A DNA stretch of 64,000 nucleotides from Amoebophrya sp. A120 (taxonomy: Eukaryota; Sar; Dinophyceae; Syndiniales; Amoebophryaceae): NCBI GenBank assembly GCA_905178155.1, contig CAJINV010000003.1, positions 3,017,715 to 3,081,714 on the forward strand. Direction: 5' to 3'. The notes under the pieces are model-generated. The model had not been told where the DNA came from. It saw only the letters and a list, made by a program, of their open reading frames with translations, and did no database searches. The translations under genes and the position numbers were made by a program. Shown here piece after piece: positions 45,201 to 56,200 of this stretch (position 1 is the first letter of the stretch; every line of letters starts with the position of its first letter).

Positions 45201-46127
45201 CTCGAGGGTACTACTACTTATCAAAGCAGAGTACTCTTTGAGAACGTTTCGCACCCCAGCGACTGGCAGGAGGGAGCAGGGGTTTTCACGCGCTTCGGGA
45301 TTTCCGAGTGGGCTGAAATCGGAGGGGTGCGACCCCCCGGACTGGAAGCGTCCGGATGGCTGGTTCTGGTTGCTGGTGGAACGGGTTGCGCTGTTCGCGT
45401 CATCTTCATCCCCGATGTAATACTGCTGCGCGTTCTGGATAATTACCGGCGGAGCAGGTGGAGCACCTCCTGCTCCTGCACCCCCTCCGTAATTGTACAC
45501 AGCATTTGCGTTCGACGGCGCGAGCGGGTGGTTGCCGTAGAAGTTGTTTCCGCCGCTGCTACTGCTGCTGCTAGCGCTGCTACTGGACCCACCGTAGGCG
45601 GTCGACCGATCGTCCACAATATGCGACTGCGAACCCGCATCCTGGTTGTACTTGTTGCGGCTGGGGGAATTCCTAGGAGAATCCGTGGGCGGAAATGCGT
45701 ACGAAACATCCAACGTCAGTGCATGTGCGTCCAAGCTGCATATGTCGCCCTGTTGTAATGTCGATTCGTCGGCGCATTGAGTATGATAAAAAAAATAATG
45801 GTCCAAGAACCTACAAGAAGAAAAAGCGTGTGCGACAACGACAAGGCGCTTGATGGTCCGGCGCTGCACATCATGAAGAACCTGATAAAGCTTAATCCGC
45901 TTGCAGGGGCGGACGTCGACCTGGAAAGGATTTTCCAGTTCCTCCGCCCCGATTGCATTGTCGTCTGACTTTGCCTCGTCCTCTCTGCGCGCCAGATCCG
46001 CCCAGGTGGGCAGGTTTCGCACGGATACCTGTTGGTCTTCGCGCTGTCGGTAGTCGTCGACAAAGTCGGCCCCGGGGGCCTCCGGATCGAAGATCGACGA
46101 CAGGGCACTGGATACTATGTCCGTCAT
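42254..46127 (-). CDS. GDAP2-like protein 2: macro domain with long insertion, plus CRAL-TRIO domain
   Basis: Exons: 45882-46127, about 45270-45749, 44946 rightwards to about 45045, 44398-44736, 43841 to about 44240, 43428-43603, 42897-43197, 42254-42732. The macro domain starts KRIKLYQ-GDICSLDAHALTLDVSY, is interrupted by about 200 low-complexity residues (Ser, Asn, Gly, Gln), and resumes at GHTILVNSADGDTTL, GEVVHMKGNFGNLLC, GPRYTVKYKKAA and SVHILLRTVRRWL, ending LLKVYFPRFPKEG. The CRAL-TRIO part includes HLWFLGDKIPARF, QECFLVYAHATG and EYILPGMQFLIVHPTMAVKA. Domain order equals that of copy 1 at 18.6-21.5 kb. One intron (44737-44945) is a clean introner and the intron near 44240-44397 may be another. 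Ligand binding is inferred from the family only. Confidence 0.8.
44737..44945 (-). mobile_element. Introner element in GDAP2-like gene 2 (TSD GTATG)
   Basis: The left end TATCGCACGAAAAAACTGTT and right end (reverse strand) TATCGCAAGAAAAAACTGTT are almost identical and continue TCACTGTG. GTATG flanks at 44732-44736 and 44946-44950. Splicing gives SEDSIDFFGHTDGFETQNQ in frame. Confidence 0.92.
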
Positions 46128-46854
46128 GCCTGGACACTGTGCTCGTCGATTTGTCGGTTGACGAGGGCCGCGCAGAACCTGCCGCTAGTACTAGTCGCGT
46201 GCTGCTGGTGCTGACATCGTATTCTAGTCGTGGTCGCGCCGATGTGTTGTCGTGGTGGTCCCCGACTTGAGGCCGACAAGGCTTTTCTGGTCCTGTTACA
46301 AACAGAGCATGCATTTAGTCTCAGACAAAAGTACTGCCTGGTATCAATTCGTTCTGGAGATAATTTCTCGTGATATCCCTATCGTATCTAGTACCCCGCG
46401 GCGCTCCGAGAAGGAGGCGCTGCACTCTTCCTAATCATGCTCGCCTTGGATCAGGATCTTTGGCAACGTGGACGCTGCATTTGACGCACGAAGTCTTACA
46501 GAGTAACTTGCACGACGCGGTTGCACTGCAATGGGTACTATGACAAGAGCCTGGTCCGTTTTCTCTCTCACGAAAAACGTGCAACCGAAGGAGGTCCAAG
46601 AATTTGTAGTGCAAGTAAGTGACGAGAAGCAAATGCCGCAGACGCAAACTGCTTGCAGTGTTGGACGACGCTGAAGTCTTCTTCACAGCTGCAATTCTGA
46701 ATGGAAAAGAAAACCGCATCGAAGATATTGCGATGCTACGCACGAAAAGTTTCAGATTGCAAATAAAGGTTCTTCAACAGTCGGCGTTTGAAAAACTCGG
46801 TGTTCATCTCCCTCGAAGAAGTCAGAGTAAAACAGATAAATCAGACGCGCGACC
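46128..46854. other. Spacer with a small cysteine-rich open frame (46435-46743, minus)
   Basis: The minus-strand frame ends GSCHSTHCSATASCKLLCK, then TSCVKCSVHVAKDPDPRRA, with seven cysteines and several histidines spaced as in zinc-binding peptides. No matching family comes to mind and no splice support was found, so it is noted rather than called as a gene. Confidence 0.25.
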
Positions 46855-49445
46855 TCAGCCAAATAAATCCAGGTCAATGTCATTCGGCTTATTTTCGGCC
46901 TTCTGCTTTTCTGCCTCCCGATCGGTAAGAATGATCTGGGGGCTGGTTGGTATCTTTGGCTGTGGAAAGCTCGCTGGAAAAGCGTCATTGTTCGCGTTCG
47001 CAAATAGATCTGCACCTCCTGCGCCAGGTTGTACTAGGGCACCCCCTCCAAGCAGGTCGTTGCCTGTTGCTCCGTGGTCCTGCGAGGCACCAAACGGCTG
47101 GAAACCGGAAAACCCGGGTGTGGCATGGGGGGCAGACTGATGTGCGGGGACCGCCGCGGGGAAGCCGCCCAACAAGTCGTTTCCGCCCGCAGAAAAAAAT
47201 TCTGCCGTCGGGGCGGAGGGCGCGGACGGAGCCCCACCAAACGCTCCGAAATCCGCGTCAAAACCAACGCTGCCGGTAGCAAAGCCATCGTTGCCTCCAA
47301 GGAGATCTTCTCCGCCCGCCGAGCCTGACGCAGGCGGTCCACCACCTTTTTGTGATGAGAGGTAGTACGAGAGAACTCGATATTCATCATTTCAGTGATA
47401 GATTATGCAACACATTTGTTGTTCCAGATGCTTGAGTGATACTATACATGTTTGAGATCCTCACTTAAGCCGCTGTTTGTTCCTCTTGTAAATTGCTTTC
47501 GAGCTGCTAAACCATTTTTGCATGTTCAAGTATAAATTTGAGGCTCACGAAGTAGAGAAGCAAACTTCACAGCTAAACCCACCTGAGAGGAGATCTATTC
47601 CACCGCCGGCACTCGAGCTAGCAGCCTGAGATTTGCCGCCACTGGAAAAGAAATCCGCGTCGCCGAAGAAGTCATTGCTGGGTGCGGGAGCGGAAGCAGG
47701 AACCGCGTCACCGCCGAGAAGGTCGATCTCGCCTCCACCACCACCAAAAGATCTGTAGACAGTTCATATCACGGACTTGATACCATGTACATCATGTCAA
47801 ACATCTTTTTCAAACAATGAATCCGCTCAACAAGTTTCATCTTGAGGCAAGAAAAAGACTGGCTGCACTAAAACCTTTTCGAGGAGCTGCTAGCATGCTG
47901 CGAGCCGAAGTTGCCAAAGTCCTCGTCGGAGGGCTTTTTTCTGACCGGCGCCATGACAGGCGCGTTGCTCGGTGCGCCGAGACGTGGAATCGGCGCGGAA
48001 CTGGATACTTTCGGTGCTTCAAGCAAAGACACCTTTCCCTTTCCAGGACTCATGTCGAGAAGGTCCTCTGTCGTGTCTGCGTTTGATGTTCCAGCAAAAT
48101 TTGCAAACCCTCCATTGATGTTCCCCGGCTCGGCTTCCAACAATGTCCCGTTCGCCGGTGACGCCCTGATGAATTTATTGAGAAGCACATGCAGCTGCAC
48201 ATCGATGAATTATTACGCGCAGGATTCCGACGAGCAAAGGTCTTCGTTGTGCTGCCGTGGAAGGGCTAACATTGTTGTTGTCAGAAAACACGTTGAAGAA
48301 TAGAACCTCCGTGAAGCTGCTACGCGTAGTAAAATAGTATTTCTGTAGTTGAAAAATCTCTTCTTTACATACTTGGCATTTTCCAGTTCCTCTTCTCGTT
48401 CTTCGAGTTGTTTCTTTCGCTCGTACTCGTGCTCCATTTGCGCGGATTTCACCTTCTGAAACCGCTCGTCAAACGCCTTTTCAAAGCCCTTGTCCCCACG
48501 CACGTTGACCTTGCCCTGAAAGGGTTTCTGCTCCAGGATCTTCACGCCGTCCTTCGTCCGCAGAGACACCCATCCGTACACAGGTTGGATCTGCGAGATT
48601 ACAGGATATTATCATATCTAGACATCTGCCATGTAGAAGTCTCCACCGCTACTAGCGGTGAAGACTTCTCTATCATATCTAGTACTAGCGGTCCGCTAGT
48701 ACTAGTATAAGGCTACATTACAACGCCTACAATCAAACAGCACGCTCCGACGCGGAATAATTTCAGGGATACGACGATGATGTTTTGGCACACTTAAGTA
48801 CTTACCATTCGTGCCCTGCGACCAACCACCTCCACGATGGTGACCGTTTCAGCGTAGTTGAGCTGGTGGACCTGCGCAGTGGTGGTGTCGTAACCTTCCC
48901 GCACGAGCGCACCCCCACGGTGACAAACCTTAAACTTTACCGGGTTCTCCAGGGTCGGGTGCTGTTCTTCAACCATCTTTGAGACCTGTTGAACGAGATT
49001 TGTTACAATTAATATCCCCTGTAGGGTTACTTTTTTATGAGTATTTCTAATGTAATCCGTTGTGTCCTGGCTCGCAGCAACCGAAGAAACAGCAGCCGTT
49101 AACGTCAGGGTCAGCTGCCCTACCACCTAAAAGAAAGAAGCACTCACCGCATGGTCGATTTTGTGGACGATTTTGTGGCCAAGATTGGCCAGCTTGTCCT
49201 TGATGATAGCACTGTGCGTCAAGTTGTTCATCTTTTTTACGGCCTGGAGCTGGAGCCTGCACCGTAGTGGAAGTTGAACTTCTACTGCGTATGTTCGCAC
49301 GAGACGCTACCTCGCAATTTCGTGTCCACGATCTTCTCTGCTTCCCACGGAACAGGGATCGATGTAGAGCAGTCGCGGGGCACCTGGAGCACAGTTGGAT
49401 CGATGTAAATTGGCACTGAACCACATCGACAAAGACTTTTTCGGG
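46855..49445 (-). CDS. Clathrin-adaptor-like protein with DLLGG/DLF motifs (5' end unresolved)
   Basis: Exons: 46855-47345, 47583-47752, 47875-48165, 48373-48590, 48806-48984, 49148-49243, about 49310-49443. The N-terminal part (YIDPTVLQVPRDCST; NLTHSAIIKDKLANLGHKIV) is unrecognised. Then comes VHQLNYAETVTIVEVVGRRA joined to YGWVSLRTKDGVKILEQKPF, an SH3-like 'GRRARI...GWxSLRT' pattern common in alveolate proteins (from memory). A charged coiled coil (HEYERKKQLEEREEELENAK) and a long low-complexity tail with repeated NDLLGG, IDLLGG, EDLLG, FGNFG and DLDLFG motifs follow. DLL/DLF/NPF-type motifs in unstructured tails bind clathrin and adaptor ears in known coat proteins, so an endocytic role is inferred. 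Introns are mostly GT-AG. The 5' end disappears into the TIR element at 49.4 kb. Confidence 0.55.
48635..48705. repeat. Two adjacent perfect or near-perfect palindromes in an intron
   Basis: 48635-48669 forms a hairpin with arms AGAAGTCT-CACCGCTA / TAGCGGTG-AGACTTCT. 48679-48705 is a perfect 27-bp palindrome (CTAGTACTAGCGG, T, CCGCTAGTACTAG). ATCATATCTAG occurs just before each. They lie in the GT-AG intron 48591-48805. Confidence 0.9.
49362..49395. repeat. Direct repeat flanking the 49.4-50.5 kb element (left copy)
   Basis: ATGTAGAGCAGTCGCGGGGC, continuing ACCTGGAGCACAGT. On the minus strand it is coding (TVLQVPRDCST). Confidence 0.95.
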
Positions 49446-49689
49446 AAATTGCCCAGTGACCCAGTTGAGATCGAGTTCAAACAGTGCCGGCGTTGTGGCT
49501 AAATGTGTCGCGGGCGTTCGTATAAATGTTCAGAGTTACTCCTGGTCCTGCTAGAACGAGCGCCCCAGTTGTGCTTTTTGCAGCTGAAAAGCGCGCAAAG
49601 GAAAAAGGCGCACTTTTTCAGCTGAAAAAAACCGCCAAGACGCTTTGTTCGAGCGCGAATTCATGGCTCAACTTCCAGCCCCGGCGAGA

Positions 49690-49895
49690 CTCGAGAAGTG
49701 CGAAGATGATGAGCAACACATCGAGATTGAACCAAGATCGAGCGGAGAGCAAGCTGGAACCGAGTTGGGATGTAGTTGAGATCGAGCTGACATCGAGTTG
49801 GCATCGAGTTGGCAACATCGAGTTGGCATCGAGTTGAGACCGAATCGAGACCGAGTTGAGACCGAGTTGAGATCGAGTTGAGACCGAGTTGAGAT
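49690..49895. repeat. Minisatellite, GAGTTGAGACC-type
   Basis: Irregular 6- to 18-bp spaced copies of CGAGTTG(A)GA(C/T) in tandem. The reverse complement array stands at 50040-50215 (CAACTCGATCTCAA...). Confidence 0.85.
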
Positions 49896-50039
49896 TTTCA
49901 CTTTTTTGTCAGCCCAAATGTGCTTTTTTTCAGCTGAAAAAAAGCGCAAAGGTGCAATTTTTCAGCTGAAAAAAAGCGCCGCGCGATTTTTCAGCTGAAA
50001 AAAAGCTTGTTCCTTTTTTCAGTGAAAAAAGAGTGAAAA

Positions 50040-50215
50040 TCTCAACTCGAGGATGGCTCGATCTCAACTCGATCTCAAGTCGATCTCAAGTCGATCTCAA
50101 CTCGGTCGGTCGCAACTCGATTCCAGCGAGCGCGATCGCAACTCGGTCTCAACTTTTACTTTGTCCGTGCCCACTCGGTCTCAACTTACTCTCGATTCGA
50201 TCTCGACGGAGTGGA
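50040..50215. repeat. Minisatellite, inverted partner (CTCAACTCGATC-type)
   Basis: Tandem CTCAACTCGATCT / CTCAAGTCGATCT units, complementary to the array at 49690-49895, so the two could pair over more than 150 bp. Confidence 0.85.
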
Positions 50216-50527
50216 AACATTGCAGCTTTTTTCACCTGAAAAAAAGCTCGCCCTGAATATGCAAGATCCAGATTTACTGCCCACCCGGTCGAGCACGAGG
50301 GAGCTCATCCTCATGCTTTGGACAGAAGCAACGGTCGTGGGGACGCACAAAAGCACCTTGCACAGCTATCCTATCCACCTACACGCGCGGACGCTTGTTC
50401 TGGAAATTTTGGGCACTAGAAGCGTCGCTGCTAATGAATGCCCAGATCATGCAAATTTCGACTCGATCTCAACTCGGGTCTTAAGTCAATCTCAACTTTT
50501 TTACTTTGTCGAAGTGGTTCAGTGCCT

Positions 50528-50561
50528 ATGTAGAGCAGTCGCGGGGCACCTGGAGCACAGT
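50528..50561. repeat. Direct repeat flanking the 49.4-50.5 kb element (right copy)
   Basis: Identical over 34 bp to 49362-49395, same orientation. Confidence 0.95.
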
Positions 50562-51346
50562 CGGTCGCTACTCTACCGTTTGCTGCCAAGCTGCTGCCAC
50601 TTCTAGACGGGCACTACCGTCAACAGTCGCAGGGACGAACTCGCCAATAGTGGTGCGCGGTAGAAGAATCTGGTAGCGTAGCGGAGCGGAACCAAACACG
50701 CACCAGCGCAAAGGAGCAAACTCACGGTCGCTGGACCAAATCCTCTATATCTTTAGAAGCCTGTAGTCAGCTGCTCGGACAGTAGCGACGCCGACGCTTT
50801 AGACCCTACGTAAGTACTCAAATATCGGAGCGTCATACGGGAAGTAAGTAAACATGCGAGAACTGCCATCTAAAATTGCGATTGCCCAGAGTACAAGCGC
50901 TTGTGAGATAAAACGGAGGCTCTTTCCTCAGAAAACCGTATAGACCTCGAAAGATGTGAAGCCCCCGCTTCTGCCGTGCCCCCTAAGAAAGAATAACAAG
51001 CCTCAACCTCGTGTGGTGCATATTACATGTCTGTGGATTCTCTTTTGCGATTTTTGAATACCAACAGCAAGGTTGCCGTGGGAAGTGTAGCCCTCCGAAC
51101 ACGAAAACTTCTGCAACAAATTAGGCCGCGCTGCTACTCAGCTGGCGGACCTTGGATGGATTTGGTAGTTCCTTTTTCCGATAAACGGAGACAACAAAAA
51201 GTAGTTCTAGTTCAGTGGCTGCGAAGATTGGTACAAAATTGTACATTGCTACGTTCACGTCATGCCGCACTAGCATTATACAGACGCAGAAAGAGAAAGT
51301 GAAACCTGATAAAACGCCCTGTGTGTAGAATGAAGTAGGTTTTTGT
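50562..51346. other. Spacer, no gene seen
   Basis: About 780 nt. It may contain 5' exons of the adaptor-like gene (the coding fragment in the right direct repeat hints at this) but none could be connected. Confidence 0.4.
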
Positions 51347-52546
51347 TTATACAAAGTTAAGTACAATACGTAGCACGTCTTCGGGTATGCTTCGGAAAGA
51401 CGCTACCAAGAGGCGCTCACCGCTCAGCTGTGAAACAAGATCTCTTTGCTTGTTGCTGCGCAAGTTCCAGCGTGGGTGCGGTGTCTTGGGACTTTCGTCG
51501 CCTTGCTGCGATGCGGCTGCAACGACGGCAAGCGGCGCTGCGGACGGTTCTTGCGGCGCTGCAGTGGCGCCCTCGATGTCCTGCACTTCTGCCACTGATC
51601 GTCCTTCCGGTCTTTCGCCCTGCTCCGTACGTGTCGTGTTTTGTCGAGTAGGAAGAACTTCCTGTGGAGAAAGCGAGCTCTTGCGTGGTCCCCTCCAGAG
51701 GAGCAATAACGGTCCTCGACGGAACCAGTTGGCCTCGCGCCGCACGGCCACAGGGAGCGCCTGCAGGTGTTGTATCAAGATCGGTTCGTGCAGCAAAGCA
51801 GGCTCACTCGTGGTGAAAAGCTGCAACAGGTCGGACAGAATCTTCAGACATTCGTCGTTCACTTCGCAAGAAACCTGCTCCGCGAGCTCCGCGAGAAAAA
51901 CGACAACAGCTTCAAACACCGGGCGCTTCCTCCAGTTCTTGGGCACGAGTGGCAACGCGACCCGCGGCGTGCCCGTGCGCACATTCACCAGGTGCACACT
52001 GGCACCGAACCTGGTGACGAGAAGCGTGGCCAGCTCCTGACACCGACCCACCGCGCGGAGCACGCCCCGGTCTGTAGCAGTCATAGTCCGGCGAGGTACA
52101 ACGGGTGCTTGCTGGACTACATGTAGTGTGTTCAACATCGTCCGGTCGGGGACGAGGTCGTCGTGCACCTCCTTGTCACGACCGGCAGCGTCGTCATCAT
52201 CACCAATTATTCGGTCAGCATCGTCGTCTTCGCGAGAGGACTGTTGCGGTGCTCGTCCTCCAATTATACCAGCATTGACGCCCTGCTCCCTAGTTTGGAG
52301 ATGCGGAAGGTGGTGGATCAACTTCGTCTTTCGCTCCTCAAGCACAACGATGTCCGCAATGCACTGCAACAGCAGTCGCATGACAGCCCCCAGCGCGGTC
52401 TGATTTTCCCGCATCGGACTGCGCGCGTTCACCAATTTGCGGTAGGCTTTTTCCTGTAGCAAACGCTCGACACGGGAAACATCTGCCCGCTCGCAAGCGT
52501 CAATCAACCTATTAGTCCGAATCAGTAACGAAGCATCCGACATCAT
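51347..52546 (-). CDS. Single-exon protein with N-terminal ankyrin-like segment
   Basis: An uninterrupted 1200-nt frame, 399 residues, ending TAA at 51347. N-terminus LIRTNRLIDACERADVSRVE has the look of an ankyrin helix (…LIDACERADVSRVERLL). An acidic, Asp/Arg-rich stretch follows (REDDDADRIIGDDDDAAGRD), then a helical middle (EAVVVFLAELAEQVSCEVND) and a low-complexity Pro/Ala/Glu region. The last 20 residues, FRSIPEDVLRIVLNFV, resemble the short helix that ends SOCS- or F-box-type adaptors (inference). No signal peptide. Composition resembles proteins A and B only loosely. Confidence 0.6.
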   Translation of the reverse strand: MMSDASLLIRTNRLIDACERADVSRVERLLQEKAYRKLVNARSPMRENQTALGAVMRLLLQCIADIVVLEERKTKLIHHLPHLQTREQGVNAGIIGGRAPQQSSREDDDADRIIGDDDDAAGRDKEVHDDLVPDRTMLNTLHVVQQAPVVPRRTMTATDRGVLRAVGRCQELATLLVTRFGASVHLVNVRTGTPRVALPLVPKNWRKRPVFEAVVVFLAELAEQVSCEVNDECLKILSDLLQLFTTSEPALLHEPILIQHLQALPVAVRREANWFRRGPLLLLWRGPRKSSLSPQEVLPTRQNTTRTEQGERPEGRSVAEVQDIEGATAAPQEPSAAPLAVVAAASQQGDESPKTPHPRWNLRSNKQRDLVSQLSGERLLVASFRSIPEDVLRIVLNFV

Positions 52547-53219
52547 GCTTTTGACGGGTAGAAGCTTTGTTTTTTCTCACCTGTGACTCCGGATTTTTTA
52601 GGAAAATTGCCTAAAAAGATTCAGACATTTTTTCGCCAATAAGCCTGCGTACTGTCAGAATAAAAATGAAGACGTGCTTGCTTTTAAATGGGCCAAAAAA
52701 AAAGTTGAATGAGAACCGCAGCGCTCCTCACACTGCCTTTCTTACAAGGCCAATCCTCCGCGCGCCCCGCTCTCGAAGTCGAAAACAAACGAGCCGACCT
52801 AGCCGATTACAGGGCAAAAACCTATAGCGAAACGAGGCCATGGCGAAATCCCCGGAGAAAATGAGTACTCGAATCCGTATACAATGTGAAGACGAACTTG
52901 TCGAAGTATACATCAAGCACGAGCACGACTTGACGAACGAACCTGTACTTAACCGATAGACAGTGACGATAAAGTAGGTAGTCGAAACGATATAAATACT
53001 TAGTTATGCTCTCAAGGTCGAAATCGAACAAAAGTAGAAGCTCAGGCCCCTGCCATTGTTCTGGCACGAGTTAAGCAGCAGGGTGCGATAAATCTATTGA
53101 TTCTATTGAGTCTACTTGCGCTCTATGGTACTTATGTAGACGTGAATCTTGGATGTTGTTCGTGGTCGCTCAGCGGACAATTTATTCCTTGTTGGAGCTT
53201 TTTAGCCAGGAGAACGGCC
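52547..53219. other. Spacer, no gene seen
   Basis: About 670 nt of AT-rich DNA between the ankyrin-like gene and the 3' end of the virilizer-like gene. Confidence 0.5.
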
Positions 53220-56200
53220 TCAGTCTTCTTCGAGAAACTTTTTTACCAGCGGGAATTCGTCCAAATACTGCGCAATAACACTTTTCATACGTGGATCGGT
53301 TTTCAGTCGGTTGGGATCCTTCACCGCGCGTTTCTCCGTCGGTCCCTTCGCCGCGATGGCCTGAAACTCCTCCGCCAAGGTGCGCACGGGCGCGGGCGCA
53401 GCCGGCGCAGGTGCGGTCGTGGGGGGTACGACTGCTTCCGGAGCAGCCGGAGCTGTGATTATTTTGGAGCAGAAAACTCACTTGTGGAAGTGTAGCTTGC
53501 TTCTTCAGGAGAGACACGTCTATTATGTCACTCAGAAACGGTTCGATCACTCGAAAGTGAAACTCGATAGTAGACGGAAGCTCAACATATCATAAACAAG
53601 CAATGCTGAAAATATAAACGAACAAAGCATCAGTACCGGCAGTGGCGGACGGGGGAGCCGCTGCAGCAGCCGCGGCTGGGTTTGCTGGCGGTGGGGGTGG
53701 AGCCTGCTGCTGTTGTTGTTGATTGGCCATGAAGCTGGCAATAAACTGCGCATCCACGAGCGCTTTCATTTCCGAGTTGTGTTGGTTCCCGAGCGCGAGT
53801 TGCTTGGCCTTCGCCGTTTTGTCGCGCCGATAGTACTGACCGTAATGCGCGTCGCTCGTCCAGTAATCTTCGGCCTGCTGGGATTCCAAAGCCTCATTCA
53901 TACGCTGCTTTTTTCTCACAGCGAGGTTCTGCTCCAGCATTGTTTGCTTGTGGCGGTCCACCGAGGAATCGAATAACCTGATTGAAGACAACAAATTGGA
54001 AAAATCATTTTCGTCACCACAGCATGCGTGGCACAAACTAAGCAAAAGTCAAAGGACACAGACCAGAATATCCCTACGTGCGTCTACGTTTAGCGATCAT
54101 GCATCGGTGCACCTAGCAAATGGAAGTGATCATACTATTTCATTTCAGGTATTGTTTTATAGTATACCACTCCGACTCGCCCGCGAGCGACTTTTCCAAG
54201 ATTGCGAAGCGCTGCCATTCCTCTGAGAGCTCGAGCTTCTCCACGGAGGCCAAGATCTGCTGGCACAACTGTCGACCCCCGGTCTTGGCGTGTTGCGCTT
54301 GCAACGCGTGCTGCCGGTCCGGCGATGTGACGCTGATATCGAAAATTCTGGCCGGGGGCGGTGTGGTCAAGCTTCCGCCGCGGTGGTAGTTCTCGGCGAC
54401 GAACGCCGCGTCTGGATTCGTTTCCGAGAGTAGCAATGGCGTGCTGGTAGAAGTTGGCGCTCCTGCAGCGGCTGGGAATGAAGCAGTGATGAACTCCAGC
54501 AGTTTTGGCGCCTCGGTGGTAAACCAGGAGCGCGGCACAGCATCGTGCTGGGTCGACGTTGAAGTTGTATCTTCCGAATTATTGGCAAGCTGCTGGTATC
54601 CCGCATCCACCCACGCGGAGTTCGCCTCTGGGGATAAGAGTGCGTGGAGTGCCGCGGGCGCGGCGGCGCCCAGTACTCGCGAAGTCTCGAACCCAAAGGC
54701 GCGCGCGTCCCGAGCGGTTCGGGCGCACAACTCCGCCAGATCGCGGACCGTGCGCGTGACGCTGGCGAAGCCCTCCTCCGTCTCGGAGGAAACAGCGGCA
54801 ACCTCCGAAGCAAACTTGGTGAGGAACGAATCTAGCTTGAAGGCGGGATTCAAGAGGTAGGTGGTTTTGTTCTTCTTTTTCGTCGGCGAAAGCTCCTCTT
54901 GCGAGAACAGCAGTTTCGTCGTACCGAGTTCATCGGGCTGGTACAGAATGGGGAACAGGTACCGTTCCGAAGCGTACAGGCGCAACAACAATGCCATCCC
55001 GTTCTCCACCAGCTCGTGCGAACTTTTGGCTTGCTCGAACACCTGCGTACAAATGGATTTGCTCAGACTGCGGACCGCCACACTGGGGAGCGAAGGCACT
55101 TGGGGGTCGATATAGAAGAACCGCTTCCGCGTCCGCATGTCCACCCTATTACCGCTGCCAGAAAGAGCGCCGTCCACACTTGGCACTGAAGCGATCGAAT
55201 CTTTGCTCGGCGGCTTTGCACCACCCTCGGTGCTGTTTCTGTTCCCGCTGAGGAGTTGGTTCATCATAGCAATGTTCTGGGCGGTCTCGTCACTCAACGC
55301 AAGGGTGGTGGGCTTCGAGTCGACGCTCCCTTGGAATGCTGTTGATACACCCCCGGTGTTCATCTTCATCTTCTCTTCCTCAAGTTGTCCCATGCTTAAG
55401 GACGTTCGGTAAGTCCCACCCATCACCAGCGGTAACAAGATGCGGAAGACAATGTCCACGAGGGGCTCCAGACCCTGCGCCTCGTGCTTGTTGCACAGGT
55501 GCAGCAGCCGCACTCCTACCGCCTCCAGAATCTGACCGGCTTCCTGCTGCAAAACCCCCTCGACGGACAACTCGACACAGCGGGCGAGTACCAGCAGCTG
55601 CCGTCCCACCGCTTGGAGCGGCCGTTTGAAGGAGGCGTGGATCACGTTCTTGTCGTGCGCGGTTTTGGGCTTGTCCGCTTGTAGTTCCCCGATGCGGTTT
55701 TCCGCTTCGGTCAAGAGGTCGGTGGTCAGCTTCAAGGCGGCCCGGAGCCACTTGACGTGGCAGTCCCGGTGGAGCTTGACGAGTGCGTGCGCGGCGAGTA
55801 CGTGGAGCAGCGGTGTGGACGACAGGCTCAAGCACACGGTATGGTAGCTCATCTCGCACAAGTCCAGCACATTCAGCTCCGTAAACCGATTGTCCTCCTC
55901 TAGTACGGTCCGCGTGTGTCGCCTCCGCGATTGCTCGTTCTCGTCGGTCAAACCGATCGGGATCTCGACCCGGTCGGTGCCGGGGAGCTGGGTCACGCAG
56001 TTCAGCAGCGACCGCTCCTGTGCCGGTTGGGAAATCGACACGTGCGGAAACAGAGCGTCGCCGTTCAGGTCCACCTGACGAGTGGTCGTGAGATGATCCC
56101 TAGTTGTACTCCGGCCACCGCGGCTGCCGGCCTGCACGAAACCTCCGTTCGCAGCAGTGTTGAAGGAGCTCCTGCTGCCATTGGCGAAAGGCGCCGGGCT

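Larger units (their letters stand above)
49412..50526. mobile_element. 1.1-kb TIR element filled with inverted minisatellites
   Basis: The outer ends are inverted: GGCACTGAACCACATCGACA at the left and GGCACTGAACCACTTCGACA on the reverse strand at the right. Inside are GAGTTGAGACC-type minisatellites in one orientation (49690-49895) and their complements (50040-50215), plus at least six palindromes of the type TTTTTCAGCTGAAAAA. No transposase frame. Flanked by a 34-bp direct repeat. Confidence 0.75.

Noticed and set aside
46435-46743. Small cysteine-rich protein gene
   Set aside because: Cysteine spacing is suggestive but no family, splice support or start context could be shown, so it is only mentioned in the spacer entry.
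49690-50215. A CRISPR-like array of short repeats
   Set aside because: The units vary in length and spacing, have no constant spacers and occur in two inverted halves. The window is eukaryotic.
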